Numbered from the stretch's first letter, positions 46,047 through 56,442 are shown. The stretch: DNA of 64,000 nt from JACCZX01 sp963824935 (GCA_963824935.1 CAWGRF010000017.1:49033-113032); one strand, 5' to 3'. Program-made: numbers and translations. Notes: generated from the letters alone by a model not told the origin.

Positions 46047-46445
46047 TTGGAGCTCGATTTCGTATCCCACGTCCGCGATCAGGTCCGTACGCTGCTGAAG
46101 ATCCGGTGCGCGCGCGAGGTACCGCCGCCAAGCGCCAAACCGCCATTCGGGGCAAAGGTTTTCTGCGGCGACATTCGGATGACCGTCCGATCGGGCATGA
46201 GCGACGCGCTCTGGCGCTGGCTACTGGACAACGGATGGCGCGAGGTGGTAGTGCGGCCGGACCGCCGCCACTACAAGGACATCCCGTCGGCGTATGTCAC
46301 GCGCCTGATCGATTCGGTCGCCAATGAGGAGCGCGCACGTGTATTGGCCGCTGCCGTCGCGAATGCCGTATATCGCCCGCATATGACGCGAGACGGTCGC
46401 ATCGTGCCGGCGCCCCGGCCGCGCGAAACCAATCGCGAAGCCTAA
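46047..46445 (+). CDS. hypothetical protein, tandem paralogue B
   Basis: This is a 132-residue paralogue of the preceding gene. PPFGAKVFCGDIRMTVRSGM, SDALWRWLLDNGWREVVV, YVTRLIDSVANEERARVLAA and NAVYRP align without large gaps to paralogue A, with roughly 40% identity by eye. The N-termini differ (here ELDFVSHVRDQVRTLLKIRC). The start is TTG 46047 with GGAGG at 46034-46038, as no ATG or GTG is suitably placed. The stop overlaps the 3' end of the convergent acyl-CoA ligase by four bases. Confidence 0.68.
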   Translation: MELDFVSHVRDQVRTLLKIRCAREVPPPSAKPPFGAKVFCGDIRMTVRSGMSDALWRWLLDNGWREVVVRPDRRHYKDIPSAYVTRLIDSVANEERARVLAAAVANAVYRPHMTRDGRIVPAPRPRETNREA

Positions 46446-48094
46446 GCCTGACCGGCGCGCTGTCTTTCCAAATCGCGCAGCACTCTGCGCTGCACCTTGC
46501 CGGTGGTCGTCATCGGCAGCTCGCCGATGAATTCGATCTCCTTCGGATATTCGTACGGCGCGAGCTTGCCACGCACGTGAAGCTGCAGCTCTTCGATCAA
46601 CATCGGTGACGGCTCGAAACCGGTGGCCAGGACGACAAAAGCCTTGACCAGCGCGCCACGCTCGGCATCGGGCTTCGGCACTACCGCGACGTTGGCGACT
46701 GCCGCATGCTTGACCAGGCAGTTCTCGATTTCGCTCGGGCCGATGCGGTAACCGGCGGCCTTGAACATGTCGTCGGCGCGGCCTTCGTACCACAGATAGC
46801 CATCGCGATCGGCGCTCGCGAGATCACCCGTGCGGCACCACTCGCCGCTGTACTTGTTGCGCGTCGCTTCCGGATTACGCCAGTACTCGAGGAAAAACAC
46901 CGGATCAGGATGGTCGTGAATATCGCGCCGGGAAACCGCGACCTCGCCGACTTCGCCGGATGGCACAGGATGGCCATCGGTGTCGATGACCGCAACCTTG
47001 TGGCCCGGATACGGTCGCCCCATACTGCCTGAGCGTGCAGGCCATTTCAGGTGCGAATTGCCGACGATGTAGTTCATCTCGGTCTGGCCGAAAATCTCGT
47101 TGACCGTGACGCCGAGCGCTTCGCGGCACCAGTCGAACACGGTCTGGCCAACCGCTTCGCCGCCGCTCATCATTGAACGCAGCTTCAGCTGATATCGCGT
47201 ACGCGGATCGGGCACCGACTTCATCATCATCTTCAACGCGGTCGGAAACAGAAACGTGTTGGTGACACCGTGGCGCTGCATCAGCTCGAACGCGCGCTCC
47301 GCAGTGAATCGTCCGCGGAAGCCAACGATCGGAAATCCGAAATACAACGTCGGCAACAAGGCGTCCATCAAGCCACCGGTCCACGCCCAGTCGGCCGGCG
47401 ACCAGAACACGTCGCCCGGCTGCGGAAACCAGTCCTGCGACGCTACGAAGCCGGGCAGGTTGCCGATTAGCGCGCGGTGCGGCATCAATGCGCCCTTCGG
47501 CGGCCCGGTTGTGCCGCTGGTGTAGATCAATAGCGCCGGCTCGTCGGCCGAAGTCACCACCGGCGAGTACGTGTCGTCGGCTCCTGCCAGCAGCGCGCTC
47601 CATGCATGGCACGTCGAGTCGCCAGCGGCTTCGTCCCCGACGACGATCAGATGGCGCAGCGTAGGGCAGCGCGCGCGTACTTCTTGCATCGCGCCGAGGG
47701 CGGCAGCATCGATGATCGCCACGACTGCATCGCTGTTCTGCAGCCGATACTCGAGCGCGTCGGGCCCGAACAGCAGCGACAGCGGCATTGCCACCGCGCC
47801 CATCTGATAAACGGCGATGTGCGCGATTGCCGTCTCCGGGCGCTGCGGCAGCACGATGGCGACCCGCTTGCCGCGCGCGGTTCCAAGCGCGTGCAACGCA
47901 TTGGACAATCGATTGGCATCGGCTTGCAGCGCGGCGTACGTATACGACTTATGCGCGCCGGCTTCGTCTTCATAGTGCAGCGCTATCCGAGTGGTTTCCT
48001 GCGACCATCGGCGGCAGCAGACCTCTGCGATGTTGAAATCGCGCGGCACATACCAGCGGAAGTTGTCGTACAGCGCGCGGTATTGATCGCGCAT
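46442..48094 (-). CDS. acyl-CoA synthetase, AMP-dependent (medium-chain/ACSM-like)
   Basis: This activates a carboxylic acid to its CoA thioester through an acyl-adenylate. The P-loop YTSGTTGPPKGAL, the A5 motif FGQTEMNYIVGN, the hinge YLWYEGRADDMFKAAGYRIG with PSEIE, and the C-terminal TTTGKVQRRVLR with catalytic Lys are all present. The ATG at 48094 has AGGGGAA upstream on the coding strand. It has 550 residues. The chain length preference cannot be read from the sequence. Confidence 0.92.
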   Translation of the reverse strand: MRDQYRALYDNFRWYVPRDFNIAEVCCRRWSQETTRIALHYEDEAGAHKSYTYAALQADANRLSNALHALGTARGKRVAIVLPQRPETAIAHIAVYQMGAVAMPLSLLFGPDALEYRLQNSDAVVAIIDAAALGAMQEVRARCPTLRHLIVVGDEAAGDSTCHAWSALLAGADDTYSPVVTSADEPALLIYTSGTTGPPKGALMPHRALIGNLPGFVASQDWFPQPGDVFWSPADWAWTGGLMDALLPTLYFGFPIVGFRGRFTAERAFELMQRHGVTNTFLFPTALKMMMKSVPDPRTRYQLKLRSMMSGGEAVGQTVFDWCREALGVTVNEIFGQTEMNYIVGNSHLKWPARSGSMGRPYPGHKVAVIDTDGHPVPSGEVGEVAVSRRDIHDHPDPVFFLEYWRNPEATRNKYSGEWCRTGDLASADRDGYLWYEGRADDMFKAAGYRIGPSEIENCLVKHAAVANVAVVPKPDAERGALVKAFVVLATGFEPSPMLIEELQLHVRGKLAPYEYPKEIEFIGELPMTTTGKVQRRVLRDLERQRAGQA

Positions 48095-48120
48095 CGGAGT
48101 TCCCCTCAAAGGCTCGTTCC

Positions 48121-48126
48121 TATAAT
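48121..48126 (+). promoter_or_regulatory. possible -10 element for the alpha/beta hydrolase gene
   Basis: TATAAT lies 49 bases before the ATG at 48175 in the divergent gap between the ligase and the hydrolase. No matching -35 is obvious, so confidence is low. Confidence 0.35.
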
Positions 48127-48174
48127 CGCCGAACACCCGCACGCGCGCAAACCCGGTCGGCAAGGCCGATTTCC

Positions 48175-49071
48175 ATGCAGCCGTCAGTTTCCCGATTCAT
48201 CGACGTTCGCGGTCTGCGCTATCACCTGCGTGAGTGGGGTGCCGGCGTCGATGCCGCGCACACGCTGGTGATGCTGCATGGGTGGATGGATGTCTCGGCG
48301 TCGTTCCAGTTCGTCGTCGATGCTCTGGATGGCGGCTGGCGTGTCGTAGCGCCGGATTGGCGCGGATTCGGGTTGACCGACCGCGCGCCAGGCGACTGCT
48401 ACTGGTTTCCCGATTACCTGGCCGATCTCGAGTGCATTTTGGACGACGTCCTCGGCTCGGAACCCGCGCTGCTGGTAGGTCACAGCATGGGCGGCAATGT
48501 CGCGCTGCTCTACGCAGGCGTGCGGCCGCAACGAGTGCGTGCGGTAATCAACCTGGAAGGGTTCGGCCTGCGTGCGACGCGACCCGAGCAGGCGCCCGCA
48601 CGCTTCGCGCAATGGATCGACCAGCTGAAGCAGGGCGCCAGCCTGCGCGACTACGCGTCGCGGGCAGAAGTAGCAGAGCGACTGATCAAGAACAATCCGC
48701 GTCTTCCTGTCGACCGGGCCGCATTCCTCGCAGAGCATTGGGCTCTGCCGGATGGTGCCGGGCGTTTTCGCGTCGCAGGCGATCCCGCGCATCGGATCGT
48801 CAACGCCACGTTGTATCGGATGGATGAAATGCTCGCATGCTGGCGGCGCATCGAATCTCCGGTGCTATGGGTGCGTGCGTCGGACACGGATGTCCTGCGG
48901 CACGTGGCCACGGAGCGCGATGAAGCGTTGCGAGAAATCGACACGCGCAAGGCGGCGATCCGCGATGTCGAATCCGTCGTTGTCGACAATGCCGGACACA
49001 TGTTGCATCACGATCGGCCTGACGAGGTGGCGAGGTTGATCGTCGACTTTGTTTCTCGGCGTGCGGGCTAA
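48175..49071 (+). CDS. alpha/beta hydrolase
   Basis: The fold signature is clear: VMLHGWMDVSASFQFVVDAL (oxyanion region), VVAPDWRGFGLTD, the nucleophile elbow GHSMGG with Ser near residue 105, and the catalytic His in DNAGHMLHHDRPDEVA. It has 298 residues. It resembles MEST/serine-hydrolase-like esterases, but the substrate is unknown. It is divergent from the acyl-CoA ligase. Confidence 0.9.
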   Translation: MQPSVSRFIDVRGLRYHLREWGAGVDAAHTLVMLHGWMDVSASFQFVVDALDGGWRVVAPDWRGFGLTDRAPGDCYWFPDYLADLECILDDVLGSEPALLVGHSMGGNVALLYAGVRPQRVRAVINLEGFGLRATRPEQAPARFAQWIDQLKQGASLRDYASRAEVAERLIKNNPRLPVDRAAFLAEHWALPDGAGRFRVAGDPAHRIVNATLYRMDEMLACWRRIESPVLWVRASDTDVLRHVATERDEALREIDTRKAAIRDVESVVVDNAGHMLHHDRPDEVARLIVDFVSRRAG

Positions 49072-49096
49072 AGAACGTGCGGCCCTAGAATGTCGG

Positions 49097-49963
49097 ATGC
49101 CTGACATCAATGGCGGCAGCGTTCACGCGCTCCGCGCCGACCTTCATTCGCATTCGTTCTACTCGGACGGCACGATGGCGCCGGCTGATCTGGCTCGCCG
49201 TGCCGCAGAACACGGAGTTCAGCTCTATGCGCTGACTGACCATGACGAGGTGTCCGGCGTCGCCGAAGCACGATCGTCGGCCGAGCAGGTTTCGCTTGCA
49301 TTTGTGTCGGGCGTCGAAGTGTCGGTGACTTGGGGCACGACCACGATTCACGTCGTCGGCCTCGGCATTGATGACGACGACGCCGTGTTGCGCGAGAGGC
49401 TCGCCAATGTGCGATCGGGCCGTACGCGGCGCGCGCGGGAAATTGCCGACAGCCTGGCGACCGTTGGCATCGACGGCGCGCTCGAAGGCGCGCTGCGGCA
49501 CGCGGAGAATCCATACATGATCAGCCGGACTCACTTCGCGCGTTTCTTGGTCGAGCAAGGCGTTTGCCGCGACGTGCGCGACGTGTTCAAGCGCTATCTG
49601 ACCGAAGGCAAGCCCGGCTATGTGCCGCATCGCTGGGCGACGCTGGCTGAGGCGGTCGAGATGATCGGTGCAGCGGGCGGTGTGGCGATACTCGCGCATC
49701 CGGCCCGCTACCGGATCGACCAGCTGGCGCTGCACGAGCTGCTCGGACAGTTTCGCGATGCCGGCGGTACTGCGCTCGAAGTCGTCACAAGCAATCACAC
49801 GGCGGACGACGTGCGCCGCTTCACTCAGCTTGCGCTCGATTTCGGCTTCGAGGCATCGAGCGGCAGTGACTTTCACGGGGCTGGCGAATCGCCGAACGTA
49901 GAGCTCGGCCGCGTTGCACCGCTTGCGCCGGAGCTGACACCCGTGTGGCATCGCTTCGTCTAG
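49097..49963 (+). CDS. PHP domain phosphatase (YciV / RNase AM-like)
   Basis: This is a metal-dependent phosphoesterase; characterised relatives hydrolyse 3',5'-nucleoside bisphosphates or trim short RNA 5' ends. PHP metal motifs are DLHSHSFYSDG, LTDHDEVSG, ILAHPARY and SGSDFHGAG. The ATG at 49097 gives 288 residues, the usual size; the frame upstream is not used. The Sua5-type gene follows after three bases. Confidence 0.9.
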   Translation: MPDINGGSVHALRADLHSHSFYSDGTMAPADLARRAAEHGVQLYALTDHDEVSGVAEARSSAEQVSLAFVSGVEVSVTWGTTTIHVVGLGIDDDDAVLRERLANVRSGRTRRAREIADSLATVGIDGALEGALRHAENPYMISRTHFARFLVEQGVCRDVRDVFKRYLTEGKPGYVPHRWATLAEAVEMIGAAGGVAILAHPARYRIDQLALHELLGQFRDAGGTALEVVTSNHTADDVRRFTQLALDFGFEASSGSDFHGAGESPNVELGRVAPLAPELTPVWHRFV

Positions 49964-49966
49964 TCT

Positions 49967-50590
49967 GTGGCGCAGCTTTTTTCGGTGCATCCGGTCGATC
50001 CGCAGGTACGAGTGCTGCGACAGGCAGCCCAAATTCTCGATCACGGCGGCGTCGGTGTGATACCGACCGACTCGTGTTACGCGCTCGCCTGCCATCTGGA
50101 CGACCGGGCCGCGGTCGATCGAATCCGCGCGATTCGCCGCATCGACGAACGGCACTTGCTGACATTGATGTGCCGTGATCTGTCGGACATCGGGCAGTAC
50201 GCGAAGGTCGACAACCGCACTTTTCGATTGCTGAAGAATGCGACGCCGGGCCCGTATACGTTGATTCTTGAGGCGACCAAGGAAGTGCCGCGCCGCTTGT
50301 CACACCCCTCGCGCAAGACAATCGGGCTCAGAGTGCCAGATCACCGAGTCGCGCTCGGATTACTCGACGTTCTGGGCCAGCCTCTGCTGACGACGACTCT
50401 GCAGTTACCGGGCGATGAGCTGCCGTTGAATGAAGCGCAGGAGATTCGCGAGCGGCTCAACCATGATATCGATTTCGTGCTCGACGCGGGCGTAGGCGGC
50501 GTACAACCGACGACGGTCGTCGATCTGACCGGTCCCGAAGCCGTGCTGGTGCGCCAGGGCCTGGGCGATATGGCGCAGCTCGGGCTTTAA
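49967..50590 (+). CDS. L-threonylcarbamoyladenylate synthase family (YciO/Sua5-YrdC)
   Basis: This YrdC-fold protein contains VGVIPTDSCYALACHLDDRA, TPGPYTLILEATKEVPRR and KTIGLRVPDHRVALGLL, with LLTTTLQLPGDELPLNEAQE. It has 207 residues and starts with GTG at 49967. It resembles YciO more than TsaC, so a role in t6A synthesis should be treated as family-level inference. It belongs to the PHP-Sua5-M50-trpS run of genes. Confidence 0.88.
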   Translation: MAQLFSVHPVDPQVRVLRQAAQILDHGGVGVIPTDSCYALACHLDDRAAVDRIRAIRRIDERHLLTLMCRDLSDIGQYAKVDNRTFRLLKNATPGPYTLILEATKEVPRRLSHPSRKTIGLRVPDHRVALGLLDVLGQPLLTTTLQLPGDELPLNEAQEIRERLNHDIDFVLDAGVGGVQPTTVVDLTGPEAVLVRQGLGDMAQLGL

Positions 50591-50626
50591 CCGGCCACTG
50601 AGCTGGCCGCTGATAGACTCGATTCG

Positions 50627-51256
50627 ATGGAAAACGTAATGCAGACGATCGCGGTGTACGCGATCCCGGTGCTGTTCGCGATCACCGTACATGAAGCGGC
50701 GCACGGCTATGTCGCGCGCATGTTCGGCGATAACACGGCCTACGTGCTCGGTCGCGTGACGCTGAACCCGATCAAACACATCGATCCGATCGGCACGGTT
50801 GTGCTGCCGCTTGGCATGGCACTTTTCACTCCGTTCATATTCGGTTGGGCCAAGCCGGTGCCGGTGGACTGGAGCAGTTTGCGGCATCCCAAACGCGACA
50901 TGATCTGGGTGGCGGCAGCCGGCCCAGGCGTGAATCTCGTGATGGCGATTTTGTGGGCGATCCTTTTCAGCGTATTGCAGATGGTCGGTGTACAGGAGCG
51001 GTTTTTCTTCGAGGTGGCGCAGGCGGGCGTTAGCGTCAACCTCGTGATCATGGCGCTTAACCTGTTGCCGATACCGCCGCTGGATGGTGGGCGCATCGTC
51101 GCTGGATTACTGCCGCACGATCTGTCGAATGCTTATTCGCGCATCGAACCGTTCGGACTGTTCATCATTGTCGGCTTGCTGGTCACCGGCGCACTGAGCT
51201 TCGTGCTACAGCCGTTGCTGGCGATCGGCGCAGCGATCGTGCGCATTTTCGTCTGA
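50627..51256 (+). CDS. site-2 protease family (M50) membrane metallopeptidase
   Basis: This is an intramembrane zinc protease-like protein with about six helices. The zinc motif HEAAH is at residues 22-26, and the third ligand motif NLLPIPPLDGGRIVAGLLP lies near residue 150. It has 209 residues, the short form without a PDZ domain. The stop and the trpS start overlap at 51256 (TGATG). The substrate is unknown. Confidence 0.92.
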   Translation: MENVMQTIAVYAIPVLFAITVHEAAHGYVARMFGDNTAYVLGRVTLNPIKHIDPIGTVVLPLGMALFTPFIFGWAKPVPVDWSSLRHPKRDMIWVAAAGPGVNLVMAILWAILFSVLQMVGVQERFFFEVAQAGVSVNLVIMALNLLPIPPLDGGRIVAGLLPHDLSNAYSRIEPFGLFIIVGLLVTGALSFVLQPLLAIGAAIVRIFV

Positions 51257-52459
51257 TGTTCCCGGAGCGTGTTTTATCCGGGATGCGTCCGACCGGCGCG
51301 ATGCACATTGGCCACTATCACGGCGCGCTGAAAAACTGGGTGCGATTGCAAGACGAATATCCGTGCTTGTTTTTTGTTGCCGATTGGCACGCGTTGACCA
51401 CGCACTATGCAGAAACGCAGAACATCAGCGACGATGCATGGGACATGGTGATCGACTGGCTGGCGGCGGGTATCGATCCGTCGAAGGCCACGATCTTCAT
51501 TCAGTCACGCGTGCCCGAGCACGCGGAGCTCTTCTCTGCTGCTGTCGATGACGACGCCGCTCGGCTGGCTCGAGCGCGTTCCGACCTACAAGGAGCAGCA
51601 ACAGAAACTCTCGGATCGCGATCTGTCGACCTACGGTTTTCTCGGCTATCCGTTGATGCAGGCTGCGGACGTTCTGGTCTATCGCGCGACGATGGTGCCA
51701 GTGGGTGAAGATCAGGTGCCGCATATTGAGCTGACGCGCGAAATCGCGCGGCGCTTCAACCATGTCTTCGGCGCTGAGCCCGACTTCGAAGCGAAAGCGA
51801 AAGAGGCGGTGCGCAAGCTCGGCGCGAATGCGAAACGCTTTGCTGAGCTGCGAACACGCTATCAGCAGGAGGGCGACAGAGAGGCATTGAAGCAGGCGCG
51901 TGCGTTGATCGATACCGCCTCCGATGTGCCGCTAGAAGATCGCGAGCGGTTGTTTGGGTACGCCGAAGGGGCGCACCGTGTGATTCTCCCCGAGCCGGCT
52001 GCGTTGCTGACCAAGGTATCGAAGATGCCCGGGCTCGACGGGCAGAAGATGTCGAAGAGCTACAACAACACGATCGCTTTGCGCGAGGCACCCGACTCCG
52101 TGGCGAAGAAAATTCGCACGATGCCGACCGATCCTGCGCGCGTCCGTCGCCAGGATCCCGGCGAGCCAGAAAAGTGCCCGGTGTGGCAGCTGCATCTCGT
52201 GTATTCGGACGAGCCGACCAAGCAATGGGTGCAAGTTGGCTGCCGCACCGCAGGCATTGGTTGCCTCGAATGCAAGCAGCCGGTGATCGATGCGATCGTG
52301 CGTGAGCTGGCGCCGATTCAAGAGCGCGCGCAGCGCTATCTAGCCGAGCCGGCGCTGGTGCGCGACATCGTTGCCGACGGTTGCGACAAAGCGCGCGCAA
52401 TGGCGGGCGAGACGATGCGCGAAGTGCGCACGGCGATGGGGTTGGTCAGTGATCGGTGA
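51256..52459 (+). CDS. trpS: tryptophan--tRNA ligase (one frameshift)
   Basis: This class I synthetase charges tRNA-Trp. The ATG at 51256 gives VLSGMRPTGAMHIGHYHGAL with the HIGH motif. An extra base near 51537 (GAGCTCTTCTCTGCTG) breaks the frame; removing it gives HAELFLLLSMTTPLGWLERV, and the second frame then has GYPLMQAADVLVYRATMVPV and the KMSKS loop GQKMSKSYNNTI. About 400 residues after joining. As an essential gene it is very unlikely to be truly broken, which supports a sequencing error. Confidence 0.94.
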
Positions 52460-52476
52460 TTGGGTGACGGTGATCG

Positions 52477-53028
52477 GTGACCGTTGAAACCGCATCGGCG
52501 TGGGTTGCTCGCTGGGCAGATGGCGTCGCCTCCGGTAGTCGTGTGCTTGACCTCGCGAGCGGCGGCGGCCGCCATGCGCGGCTGTTTGCGGCGCGCGGGT
52601 GCCAGGTCACTGCGGTGGATCGGGATCCGGCGTGCGCGCAGACACTGGCCGATGAGCCGAGTGTCCGTTTTATCGCCGCCGATCTGGAAGGCGGCCCATG
52701 GCCATTTGGCGATGCGCAGTTCGACGTAATCGTCGTCACGAACTATCTGCACCGCCCGCTGTTTCCCGCGTTAGTGGGCGCGCTTGCGCCGGACGGCTTG
52801 CTGATCTACGAAACGTTCGCGGCCGGCAACGCTGCTTTCGGCAGGCCGAGCAGCCCCGATTACTTGCTGCGGCCGCGCGAGCTGCTCGATGTCTTCGGCG
52901 CGCACCTGCGTGTTCTCGCCTTTGAGGACGGATTCGTCGCGCAGCCGAAGCCCGCGATGGTGCAGCGAATCACCGCACGGAAAAGTGAGCCGCGCGCGGT
53001 GTTGCCGGTCGAATTGTGTCTACTGTAA
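52477..53028 (+). CDS. SAM-dependent methyltransferase (class I)
   Basis: The SAM-binding motif I is VLDLASGGGRHARLFAARG (near residue 24), followed by VTAVDRDP and later FDVIVVTNYLHRPLF. It has 183 residues and starts with GTG at 52477 in a short stretch of TGATCGGTGA-like repeats after trpS. It resembles TehB-type or uncharacterised methyltransferases; the substrate is unknown. Confidence 0.87.
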   Translation: MTVETASAWVARWADGVASGSRVLDLASGGGRHARLFAARGCQVTAVDRDPACAQTLADEPSVRFIAADLEGGPWPFGDAQFDVIVVTNYLHRPLFPALVGALAPDGLLIYETFAAGNAAFGRPSSPDYLLRPRELLDVFGAHLRVLAFEDGFVAQPKPAMVQRITARKSEPRAVLPVELCLL

Positions 53029-53091
53029 GCACCGTCTGGCGCGTTACTGGCCTGTAGAATCTCGCCATCTCCTAGAGGGAACACCTGCGCA

Positions 53092-53986
<895 letters not shown>

Positions 53987-54003
<17 letters not shown>

Positions 54004-55184
54004 CGCCCGCTCGGGTGCCGGTGGCTGCAGCGCTTGCTGCATCAAGTATTGCGGCGTTGCTTACGGGCTGTTCCTGGACGGGCAGCTTTTTCTCGTCCGA
54101 CAAGGTTCAGTATGAGACGGCGCAGACGCGCCAGCCGCTCGAAGTACCGCCCGATTTGTCGCAGTTGCCGCGCGACGAGCGTTTCGTCGTGCCGGACCGG
54201 CCGCAAACAGTTACCGCATCAGGACAGGGACAGCGACCCAGCGCAACACCCGGAGCGGTTGCGGTCGGCAGCCCGGTCGTGCCTGTCAGCTCGGTGGCAA
54301 AGATCGAACGTCAAGGCAATCAGCGCTGGCTTGCGGTGAATCTGCCACCGGAGAAAGCGTGGCCGGTCTTGGTTGATTTCTGGCCGACCGTCGGATTGAA
54401 GGTAGAAAAATCAGATGCGACCGCAGGCGTGCTCGAAACGAACTGGGCGGAGAACCGCGCCAAGCTGCCGCAAGACATTATCCGCCGCACACTCGGCAAA
54501 GTGCTCGATTCGGTCTACTCGACCAACGAGCAGGATAAATTCCGAGCACGGATCGAGCGCACCGCGCAAGGCACATCCGAGATCTACATCAGCCATCGCG
54601 GGATGGAAGAGGTGTACACGACTTCGGCGCAGGACGCCACGAAGTGGCAGCCGCGCGCGTCGGATCCGGAACTGGAAGCCGAGATGCTGCAGCGGTTGTT
54701 GGTTCGCTTCGAAGCGCCCGCGCAGCGCACGGCCACCGCAGCGGCGCCCGCCTCGGGAACGAGTGCAGCGGCGGCCGGTGCCGCAGCTCCATCGGCGTCA
54801 CCGCAGATTGCGCGCCTCGTCAAGGCGAGCGATGGTCGCAGCGAACGGCTCGAGGTTGACGAGGCGTTCGATCGCGCTTGGAGGCGTGTCGGTCTTGCGC
54901 TCGACCGCGGAGGCTTTACCGTCGAAGACCGCGATCGCGCCAAGGGGTTTTATTTCGTGCGCTATCTCGATCCGGACTTCGAAGCAAAAGCAAAATCGGA
55001 GCAGGGCTTCTTCAACAAGATGTTCGGCCGCGAAAAGCCGATCCAGGCGCCGCAGTATCGGGTCGGAGTCACGAGTCAGGGCGATGTGAAGACGGTGGTG
55101 CAGGTGTTCGATGCGGAGGGCAAACCCGAACGTTCCGCCACCGGCGATCGCATCTTGAATCTCTTGAACGACCAACTCCGTTGA
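53987..55184 (+). CDS. bamC: outer membrane protein assembly factor BamC (frameshift in the signal peptide)
   Basis: This is a lipoprotein of the BAM complex. In the long frame the first start is GTG 54015, giving PVAAALAASSIAALLTGCSW with lipobox LLTGC but no positive n-region. An ATG at 53987 in the previous frame reads MKRSSSARS. One extra G in the GGG run at 54014-54016 would join the two into a normal signal peptide. Mature features include ETAQTRQPLEVPPDLSQLP, EIYISHRGMEEVY and two BamC-like domains (about 90-215 and 255-390). The joined protein has about 398 residues. Confidence 0.9.
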
Positions 55185-55305
55185 AAAACGTCGCGAGGAA
55201 GCCCGGATGCTAGGCGCCGCGCAGCGAGGGCCGAGACATATCGAGCGGATAGGCGAGGCCCGAGCGAGCACGCAACGACGCAGCCGGGCTCCGCAGTAGT
55301 TTTTC
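55183..55305. repeat. 123-bp palindromic element between bamC and MBL hydrolase (MITE-like)
   Basis: The ends GAAAAAC (55183-55189) and GTTTTTC (55299-55305) are inverted repeats, with a second inner pair AGCCCGG (55200-55206)/CCGGGCT (55284-55290) and further pairing around GGGCC/GGCCC. Read on the minus strand it carries GCGTCGTTGC, GCTCGC, TATGTCT and CGCCTAGC in the same order as the nuoK-nuoL element. It starts inside the bamC stop codon and ends exactly before the GTG of the next gene. No coding potential is seen. Confidence 0.72.
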
Positions 55306-56082
55306 GTGCTTCGAGTTTGTAGCCTCGGCTCCGGCAGCGGTGGCAACGCGCTGGTGGTCGAGGCGCGCGATGGCCTGTTCTTCACGCGCGTTCTGGTCGA
55401 CAACGGCTTCAACGTACGGCAGCTTGGCCGCCGGCTTGGACGCGCCGGCCTGACGCTGCGCGACATCGACGCGATCGTCGTCACGCACGAGCACTCGGAT
55501 CACGCCGGCGGTGTTGCACGCTATGCATGCATCGCCGGCATTCCGGTCTACTGCTCGCGCGGCACTGCCCAATCCGCCGGACTAAGAGACTGTGGCGCAG
55601 ACCTGCATTTGATTTCGGCCGGCGTGCGCATCGAGCTCGGGCCGTTGGCAATCGATCCTTACGCGGTGCCGCATGATGCGGCGGAGCCGTTGCAATTCGT
55701 ATTCACGGACGGCGATCGGCGCGCCGGACTGCTGACCGACGCCGGCGAAGTGAGCGACATTATCGTGCGCGCATTGAGCCGCGTGCACGCACTGCTGCTC
55801 GAATGCAATCATGATCAGCAGATGTTGCTCTCCGGGCCATATCCGTATTTTCTGAAGGCACGCATTGGCGGCGCGTTCGGGCATCTGTCGAACGATCAGG
55901 CCGCAAAGATCCTGCAGCGGCTCGATCGCAGCCGCCTTAGCTGGATCGCCGCCGCTCATTTGTCGAAAGCGAATAACACACCGACGCTTGCGCGGCTGGC
56001 GTTATGTTCGGTTCTTGATTGCAACGCGGAAGAGATCGCGGTGGCTGGTCAGGACGACGGGCTCGCGTGGCGCGCCGTGTAG
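55306..56082 (+). CDS. MBL fold metallo-hydrolase (YycJ/WalJ-like)
   Basis: This is a zinc-dependent hydrolase of the metallo-beta-lactamase fold. The signature HEHSDH occupies residues 61-66 (His61, His63, Asp65, His66), preceded by CSLGSGSGGNALVVE. LLLECNHDQQML and HLSNDQAAKIL follow. It has 258 residues. The GTG at 55306 directly abuts the palindromic element, so no ribosome site of the usual type precedes it. Relatives have nuclease-like roles, but the activity here is unknown. Confidence 0.9.
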   Translation: MLRVCSLGSGSGGNALVVEARDGLFFTRVLVDNGFNVRQLGRRLGRAGLTLRDIDAIVVTHEHSDHAGGVARYACIAGIPVYCSRGTAQSAGLRDCGADLHLISAGVRIELGPLAIDPYAVPHDAAEPLQFVFTDGDRRAGLLTDAGEVSDIIVRALSRVHALLLECNHDQQMLLSGPYPYFLKARIGGAFGHLSNDQAAKILQRLDRSRLSWIAAAHLSKANNTPTLARLALCSVLDCNAEEIAVAGQDDGLAWRAV

Positions 56083-56104
56083 CGTAGGCATCACAGGCGG
56101 CGGC

Positions 56105-56134
56105 AATAAAAAAGGCCGGCATGCGCCGGCCTTT
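56105..56134. terminator. bidirectional rho-independent terminator
   Basis: AAAGGCCGGC (56111-56120) and GCCGGCCTTT (56125-56134) form a perfect 10-bp stem around ATGC, with an A-run on the left and T-rich sequence on the right. It separates the MBL hydrolase (plus) from the convergent lipoprotein gene (minus) and can serve both. Confidence 0.88.
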
Positions 56135-56151
56135 CTGGTCACAGGCAGCGA

Positions 56152-56442
56152 TTACGGCTTCACTGCAGGCTGTGCCTTCTTGTTGGCTGCATCCACCGCA
56201 GTGGCGGCGTCCTTCTTCATCTCATCCGCTTTCATCGAGTCCGCCTTCATCGTGTCGGCTGGTGCGGCTGACGTGGCCGGTGGCGCGGTCGTCGTTGCCG
56301 GCGGCGGAGCAGGTGTCGGCGCTGGGGCCGGAGCAGCGGCCGGTGCCGGCGCCTTGGTGGCGGGTGGCGGCGCCGGCTCTTGTCTGCCGCAGGCGGCGAG
56401 CGCGACGACCATCATCGAAGCGAGCAATAGCGACTTGTCCAT
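56152..56442 (-). CDS. small Pro/Ala-rich lipoprotein, function unknown
   Basis: MDKSLLLASMMVVALAACGR is a lipoprotein signal with lipobox LAAC. After the cysteine comes a long Pro/Ala/Thr-rich linker and then a short, Lys- and Asp-rich helical tail with the repeat MKADSMKADEMKKDAA. It has 96 residues. The ATG at 56442 has AAGGAAGG upstream on the coding strand; the longer upstream frame is rejected. It is probably an outer-membrane-anchored, extended protein. Confidence 0.78.
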   Translation of the reverse strand: MDKSLLLASMMVVALAACGRQEPAPPPATKAPAPAAAPAPAPTPAPPPATTTAPPATSAAPADTMKADSMKADEMKKDAATAVDAANKKAQPAVKP

